Origin: Petrosia ficiformis
Lineage: Eukaryota > Porifera > Demospongiae > Haplosclerida > Petrosiidae
Direction of reading: 5' to 3'
Length of the DNA stretch: 64,000 bases
Assembly: GCA_947044365.1 (NCBI GenBank)
Contig: OX345639.1
Coordinates: 6,815,718 to 6,879,717 of the forward strand
The notes under the pieces: model-generated
The model's input: only the letters and a program-made list of their open reading frames with translations
Databases searched by the model: none
What the model was told of the DNA's origin: nothing
Made by a program: the position numbers and the translations under genes
Shown: in pieces, positions 49,222 to 58,200 of the stretch
Numbering within the stretch: the stretch's first letter is position 1
Layout of the letters: each line of letters opens with the position of its first letter

Positions 49222-52200
49222 CATGTAATATATATTTACACATGTATATATGTATAATTATATTGATAATGTTTGTCTCATCTAAGGATGTATGATATAC
49301 TAAAAACATAGTATTGTGTTTTACGATAAATTGTTTTGTTGTAGTTTTCAGAAGATGGTAAAAAAGATAACTTCCACATCACTAATTGATCCCATCCATC
49401 CATACTACCTAAGCTTTTTCTATTTCTCTTACATCTTATCAAACCAGTATCTTAAACCTGTCTATCTTTATGTTCATTCATTAGATCAAATACTATACTA
49501 TCTTGAAGTACATGCTTTATGCCGGTTCATCAAATCTGTGTGGTCTCAATGCATTGGAGGGTTTGATACTAATCAAAAGTGAGAATACATTATTATAATA
49601 ATTATAAAACTACACATTACCAGTGTCTTCTCTAGGAACAGCCCCTAGTGAACATATCAGTAGATGACACAATACAATACAAATCATAACATACTATAAA
49701 TGCACAATCCTAATTAGCACATGTAACTCCTTGAAGTGATGTTTTTCATACCCCAGTGAACATATCATGATACAATATTATATTATACAGGTTTTCATCT
49801 GTCATTGATCTTAGTCTATTTACTGAGGACGGTTTGGTACTCGAAATGGCAACGATACTTCCTCTTGTTGTAGAGTATAGTAAAAAACGGCTTCATTATA
49901 TGAAGAGTCATATGACTCAACAGCCTGGTCACATGACAAGTCAACCAACACCGGTAGGTGAATCGTTTCTTGATTATGCCCTGAAGATCGTTAATCATTT
50001 TGAAGAAAACAGCCAAACTCAATTAGCTCTTGATATTGCTGTGCAGGTATTTTCTTGTGTGCAGTTAGTGTAGTGAGCATGTATGTGTATATTTCATTGT
50101 ACACAGCATATTCCACATTTAGTAAAGTATTTATTGATTGTAATCAGAAGTTGGAGGTGGGAAACCCCTCCCTCTATGAAACCTTCTACATTTATTTATT
50201 TCTATTTTTTCTAGTCTTTAATGGCTAATGAAATGGTTTCTTCTCTGAGTAAAACAGTTGATAGCGTAACACCTGTTGCTATGACGAGAGTGATAAATCA
50301 TCTCAAGAATATACTAACATCTAAAGTCAGTCATAAATAGAAATGTACATACTTGCATGGAAAGGAGGTTTATTACATGCAAAATCTTCTTCATGAACAC
50401 CAATGTGTCCAGTTGAAAAGTTCCTGATTATAGAAGTGTCATTTCAAAGGGTTGGCTCAGATTTAAAAAAAATGGCTACCCTTACATTTTAAATAGTAAA
50501 GTACATGTACATGTATTAGCAAATAAACATTGTACATGTATGTCATGAATATTAGTTATAAAGGTCATGTACATTTCACAGGGTTGTGCTAAACGCTTAT
50601 ATGAAAATGTGATACTTTCCCTTTCTTTCCATTATGTACTTTTGGTCATGGTCAAAACCTTTAAAGTTATGACATACATGTATGTATTATATAAATTATA
50701 CATATACATGTAGATTTGTTTTGTTTTCTTGATGGGACTATTATATTCTCTAATGATTAAAATTATTTAATGTTATAAACTATAATGGCATTGTGTATAT
50801 AGATATTATATATGTACATGTATTATGAATAATTATAATTAATTAAGCAGTGTACATGTAAATACTACATACATGTATATAGCTAGCTACTTAATTAACA
50901 GTAATAATAACTAGAAAACTATAATTAGTTTAATACTCACTGAATTCTTTATTAAATGATCATAATAATGTAATTAAGTTTATTCGCAGATTTAGTTATA
51001 ATTTAGTTTGTATATAATATCATACTTATGCTTACAGGTGATTAGTTACAATGATATTCTTCATTATCAATAATAACATGTAACATTAAAAATACTAACA
51101 AATCCATAATTATGTCCACAGAGATACATCATTAGTGTTTTCTTTCTACTTTGTACTTACATGTATATGGTTATGTAAATAATGCAAAAGCTGAATGTGA
51201 TACATTTAGTAAGGTATTGTGACTTTTATTTAACTAAACTATAACTAAATACAGGTGTGCAGCAATAAACTATAACTAAAAATTGGCCAATAATGGCACT
51301 TTTAGTTTGTTAACTAAAACTAAAACCCTTTTAGTAAGCCTTAAATTGTTTTAGTTAATTAACTATAACTAAAATTGTGATAAACTAGACATACTATAAC
51401 TAAAGTGGTCATTATTGTCATACTAAAACAACACAACTCCGCACCACAACTCATTCTCTTCACATGTTCTATTAGTATCATGAGCATATATACTTCACTG
51501 ATAAATTACTAATTAGGTATCAACTCAACACAACTCTTACACCCTTAGAAGGTGACTGTCACATATATGATACACCCAATCTTAAAAAAGGTCATATTCA
51601 TGAAATTATTATTATGCATGTACATGTACATGTACAAAGCAGAGGTGGAAATACCCAATGTACATGTACAATACCTCACCTTACTAAGATCACTGTGCAT
51701 GTACTTCCATTGTACTTTGTGAGTGAGTGAGTGAGTGATTTATAATATTTGCAGTGATCATGTGATTTATAGTATTTGAAGTTATCATTATATTTATAGA
51801 TACATGTATGCAAGTGTTTGGTGTTATCAAGTAATTATTTACATCTGTGTAGCTTACATAATATGCCCAGTATTTTATCATGTGCTATACACGTAGGTAA
51901 TTAATTCTGTGATGTATACAGTATACTGTAGTTTCTCTAAACATTCCCTGGAAGTATAATTAAGGGCAAATTTTAAAGGTGAATTAGATCTACATGTATT
52001 CCTTTTAATTTATAATTATTTTGCCAAAATTAGAGGCATTACCATAAAGAAATAGTGTGAAAGTAGAGTGGTGTAAGAGGCTACCATGTGTTCAAAGGTG
52101 ATTAGAAGCCTGATAGACAGTCAGAAATCCTGATTACAGTAACCCTCCATTACACCTACACGCATGAGGGTTAATAAACAATTCATTTTTTACTGTCAAA

Positions 52201-55200
52201 TATTAGAATGTTCTGATCCACTATAAGACAGTATTGATAATTCTTGCTGTATTACTATAACTATACCATGGTTAAATAGATAATGAGTTGAAGGTATGTG
52301 GGTATGAAAAGATATAAGATCAATGTATATATATATACTATGTAGACAACACTAGAGGGTAGGATATTAGTTGTTTTAGAGCCCTCACTTTGTTCGGGAT
52401 ATAAAACAACTAATATCCCTTCCCTCAATCTAAATCACTAGTCTCGTGCGCGCAGACGTTCGATAAGGAAGGAACGTCTGGGGAAACTGTTATTGATTAA
52501 GTTAGCACGATGGAATTTAATAAGCTGCAATAGTCACGTGATAAATGTACGCATTACGCAAGGCGTCAAATAAACATAGCAGTAATCTGTTCAGCGTGTA
52601 GCACTTCTTTGAATGATGCTGGATCACGAAGGAACTTGGAGGGAGAGTCTTCAACTGAAGTAAGATGTAAAATAAAAGAGTTACTTTGTAGAACAGAGAG
52701 TGCCATGATGTTGAAGAATTCATAAGTGTAGGTTGATCTGATTGGTCTGCACAAATCTGTGCAGAGCCCAACTTTGTCAATAGCAGTTTCCCCAGATGTT
52801 CCCTCCTTATCGAACGTCTGCGTGCACGAGACTATCTAAATCACATACTGTACCTACAACAATACAAATTACTGAAATTAGTATAAATATTGGTAATTTG
52901 TGTGATTCTAAACATGTGATTTATATCAAATCTACAAAAGATGTGTTACCTACACAGTATAATACTGATCTTATATACTTTCAATTACATGTAGTAGTCT
53001 TCACTGGAGAGTAATACATGTAATTGAAATGTTTGGTAGTTTATTAAATTATAGTCAGCAGTGTTTACATTAGCAAGCAGTTACTACTTAAATTCAACAT
53101 GCAGTCATATGACTGTCACATGACAGAAAACATGTTTCTATTTACATGTAAAAGACAATTGCAAAACAATCACAATTATGATTATATCTACACAAGTTGA
53201 TATATAAATAAAAATATGATAAATTCCTTCTGAAAAAATAATGCGTGCCAATGACAAATTAAAGGAATGTAATAAAATAATTATAGATAAAAAATAATGA
53301 TAATTATGTTGTTTTCCAGACAACTTTTGATACAGCTGAGATAACTTCTATAGCGCCATATTAAATGAATAGGCTGGGTTACTAGGGTTAGTCAATTGTT
53401 ACGAGTATTATTAATTGACCACACCCATCATGAATAACTAATTAGCTAAAATTTTCACTGTTTTCTTTTAGACTATCTTATTCTTTCTTCCTGAATACAC
53501 CCTTGCAACTAATGAATAACAGAATTATAATTGTACATCCAAAGCCGGAAGACAAGTAGTTATTAACACACAAGTTGTATGTAATACTATTATATTGTTT
53601 CTCAGTCAGACCAGTAGGACAGGTAGTACCAGGTTCACTCATGTTAATTAATCCAATTTTTGTCCATCCTCCCTCTCCACCACAGTTACTACCCTCCATA
53701 TCACAATATACATTAATAACTTAGATATTATAATTATAGTGCATGTAATCACCTGACTTTCCAATAGAACCGTGAAAAAATTAATTACCACAACCTCACC
53801 TATTTGTTGTTTGCAAATGTATGAAATTTTTACATAATCGGAGAGTATGGTAGTACTCTCTATGAAGGGATGACCTGCTGTGGAAGAGTAGATCTAATCT
53901 GAGGGATATATTCGCATAAACCTCTGAACATCTACCATCAGGTGGTATAGCTGGCATATACACCAGTTAGACTTGGTTTATATAACATCCTATGATCAAA
54001 TGGTAAAATAGTATGTTTAATATACATGTATTATGCAATAATTATAATTATATTTGTAATCATACAATGTACATAGCTATACTTAATTACCAGTAGAAAA
54101 ATATTCACTGAATTCTTAATGAAGTGATCATAATTATGTAAAGTTAAAATTATATAAATGTATACGTACAATGTCGTACATGTATATTCATATCTTAGTG
54201 TATATGTAACACAGTACTTATGCTTACAGTGTACAAGTGCATATTTTCCAAGTATTTTCTTAATATATCTTACTATGATATTCTTCATTATCAATAATAA
54301 CATGTAACTAAATGCAATAACAGAAGGATTAACAAAATATACAAATCCATAATTATGTCCACAGAGATACATCATTAGTGTTTTCCTTTCTACTTTGTAC
54401 TTTGTGTGGTCATGGAAAATCTAAATATGATATCTTAATACTTACATTGTTCTCCACACCACAACTCATTCTCTCCACACGTTCTATTAGTATACATTTT
54501 GCTTCTCTTTGAATCATACACCTGAAGGCCATGCCTCAAGCCTAGGGCATGTACTGTAGTTCTATAAAATCCAATCAAGATTCATTCCCTGATTTTTTAC
54601 CTAGAGGGTGGTTGCTTGATCGCTGTTATATTTCGTAAATGTTTTAAACAAAATGACAGATACATGTATAAACATTAACTCTTCTTGTTGTACAAGCAAA
54701 CCAACAGAGCAAATATTACATCTTGCAACCTCCCTCCCCTATGTATGAAACCCTGAACATGAATTGATTAATGTATAGTGTCACTACATGTATCTCATGA
54801 ACTTTTGCAATACATTGCATTACTAAGTGTTATATAACAATTCAAGCATTAAATCTTACGTGCATGATAGCGTAACACACTAATTTCTTCTACTAGCAAC
54901 AGGTTGTTGTGCGCCATCTCACTTTTAGCAGCCATGAAACATGATCATATTCAGCAAGACAATATTAATAATTAATTATTACAAACCCTGGGTGTGGCTT
55001 AATAACAATTACATAATAATTCTGTCTGAAATTGAACTGCCTCCTACCCCTTTGTATTCCCTGTACTGCTTCACCTGACATAAACAAAATATATGGGCTA
55101 ATGTTTGACCTCCTATTTGCTAAAGACATGCTTGTGACCCTTGTGTATTTTATATTATAATGAGTGTATATTTCATATAAATTGTAAATTTCAGTACAGT

Positions 55201-58200
55201 ATGCATTATTCCACTTCTTACCTCAACGTGTTATTTATAAAACAATGTGCATGTGTATATGTGCATGATGTACATGTATTATAGCCTGAGTACTGTAGGC
55301 GAGTTGATTATAAACAAGTGCACATCCTTTTGATTGTAAGGTCAGAAGCTTTTCACAACTCCTTTGAAGGCCTTACATGTACATGTATGCCCTGGTAAGC
55401 ACATACCTCTTGCTTGTGTTTCCATGACAACTACCCTAGCTATAATTTTAATTTACACATGTGGCCAAGGCTTTGAACAGTTTCTTAATTGTACTTGTTG
55501 AATGGCTTTTTGCCTGGAGTGTGTAATTTATGTAACTTGGATGGCTTCAAAACAAGTGGAAGTTCAAAAATGGGCGGGCCCGCTTCAAAACAGGTCACAG
55601 GTTTTAAATTGGTTCGTGACATATAATATACATGTATAATGCAGTGGTGTGAAAACAGCCAGTCATGTAGAACATTGTCAACAAAACTGTATACAAAGTA
55701 TATGTATATAGGAGCAGGCCAAGAGTAGTGAAAATAGGTCAAAATATCCAGCAGCTGGCTCAATGTTACCTTCCTGTGTATAATATCTAGTATAAGATGT
55801 AACTTGATGAATATTGTGTATGTTTCTGTAATAACTATGTTATTTGTGATCTGATACACAAGACCTTCAAGAAGGACATTGCTAAAGCCAAGTAGCAAAT
55901 ATTATTAGTGATTTACTGCCTACAGTATAGAAGGATTCTTGGGCATGCAATACATGCTATGATAATAACTACTAACTACATGTACTTGTAATATCTCATT
56001 CTCAATAACAATCTATATTCAAGTGAACACAAACTGAGAACAACATGTGCTCCTGTGGTTATCTAATCAGGGGTGTAATGACAGGGTTTTCCAAAGCTTT
56101 CTGGAAACTCCTTTTGAAAAAAATAATTTTGTGGAGACTGTATTATTAGTTTATTGTTTTGAATAAAGCTGTTAAGAAACACACGATAATATAGATATCT
56201 ATATTTTTTAGGTATTATCTGCTCGTAAACTTGATCACGATTATGGATTAGCATTATTGCTACAATCTCCACCAGAAGAAGGCAAAAAGAGGATCATTGA
56301 TACAAAAGTACACTCGTTATCCAGTTTCACTAGAGTCAAGGTTGGTAGAGTGGACATCTAATATACTGTGTATCATTTTCTCGTATTTCAGAGTTTTTGC
56401 AAGTTGAGTATTGATTATGGAATACTAAACAACCTATCTGATGTAGTTCAAACGTCTGAGTACTATTATAGAGCTGCTGAATGGGGAAAGACACTTATGA
56501 AATATGAGGTATGTTTTTACTTAATATAGAATGAAGTGTTACATCATTGCTGCTATTAAATGGATTGTATTTACTTGTCATTGTTCTTATACACACATCA
56601 CACTCTGCACGCACAACAAACACACGCATAACACACTCATAATAATGCACAATCATACAAATGCACGTACATGCACTCACGCATACACACACATACATGT
56701 ATACATGCACACACACTCACACACACATACATGTACATACACAAACACACATTCGCACAAACATATACACATACACACACAATACACATGCAACAGGTAT
56801 CATTTACTCGAGCATTTCGAGGAGGCAGCGAAGAGAAAAAAGAAGTGCTTTACAAAATGTTACAAATCCCTTCCATTGATCTGAATACTATATGTAACTA
56901 TTGCAGGTACTCATAATTATACACATACATGTGTACATGTAATACAGACTGTGTACAGCGAGTGACTGATTCAGAACTACAGTATATGTCAATAAAAAGT
57001 CACTATACAGTAACAGTTAGTTCTACTGTTAGTATAGTATAGTAATTAGTGTCTCACTATTGTGGTGTTGAATTAACAAGTATATAAATTATTGTTAAAA
57101 CTACAGACTACTGAGCAATTACTGTACTGTATGATGTGACATTTTATTGGCATACACTGTACATTGGGAGGGTGTCAGTCTCTTACTTGAATTTAGTTTA
57201 TACCACCATAAGTGGTCTCGTTAAGATTATCAGGTAGGAGTGGCATTGAATTGAAACGTCCCCCAGGTCAATATCTAACCTACAGTATTTTATTGAGTAG
57301 TAATTGGTAATATGTATAGAGGTATCTTCCATGCATCTTTATGTACTACACTAAAGTCTGTTTACATTCAGGATGACTTCAAAATTAGTATGTATGACTT
57401 TATACATATGTAAAGTTCAATAATGGAGCAATGGAATGAAATTTGACATACACATGTACACTAAAAAGAATGTGAAGCATAATTATATGAAAATGGTGCA
57501 AGTAAAAAGAGTGTTGGTTATATCAAACTAAAGTTATGAGTATTTTACTGAAGGCATGATTCTATTCATCCTTCAAACTCTTATGAAATCATATGTGGTT
57601 GATTTAGGTTAGGTGTAAGGTTAGGTTGGGGATGGGGGGGGGTAGGGTTAGGTTAGGGGTTGATTAGGGGTAGGGTAGGTTAAGAGTTATGTTAGGGTTA
57701 AGGGTAGAGTAGGTTAGGTTAGGAGTAGATTAGGGGTAGGGTAGGTTAAGGGTTATGTTAGGGTTAGGGTAGTTTAGGGGTAGGGTAGATTAGAGATAGG
57801 TTACTGTTAGGGGTAGGGTAGGTTAGAGATAAGTTACAGTTAGGGGTAGGGTAGGTTAGGGGTAGGGTAGGTTAGAGATAGGTTACGGTTAGGGGTAGGG
57901 TTCAATCAATATCAAACCACTGACTGAACTACATATACATACAGTTAAATTCTCATGTGTTGTAATAATCCATACGTTTTTAAAATTATATAATAGGAAC
58001 TTTAGCTTTCATTTACAAGAGGCATTACTGGCTTACATTAAAGCACTTATAGTTCATTGGCCTGATGGCTATCGTGACAGATTGAAGAGAGTTGTTGAGT
58101 TAGTTGATGATCAAATAAAGCTTTATAATCTATTAATATATCTTACTATGAATAAGGTCAGTTTATCAATTCATATGTACATGTACATGTTACAATATAG

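Larger units (their letters stand above)
44493..50325 (+). other. KNTC1: KNTC1 exons 25-36, middle solenoid part
   Basis: Exons: 44493-44596, 44659-44767, 45263-45322, 45492-45566, 46060-46176, 46264-46342, 46701-46765, 47269-47516, 48076-48260, about 49345-49578, 49791-50046, 50215-50325. Exon 33 (ending 48260) leaves one spare base, whereas the open frame of exon 34 needs two if it starts at 49345, or none if it starts at 49352. The junction therefore does not close as drawn; the intervening intron is a 17-copy minisatellite built from the exon 33 donor. Exon 35 (FTEDGLVLEMATILPLVVEY) restores an unambiguous match. Confidence 0.88.

Noticed and set aside
55290..55350. Additional tRNA-like SINE head (CTGTAGGCGAGTTG ... 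GATTGTAAGGTCAGAAG)
   Set aside because: No convincing box B; similarity to the 7080 element is limited to TTGATTG(C/T)AAGGTCAG.
57598..57902. True chromosome end
   Set aside because: The repeat is degenerate and KNTC1 exons continue on both sides in correct order.
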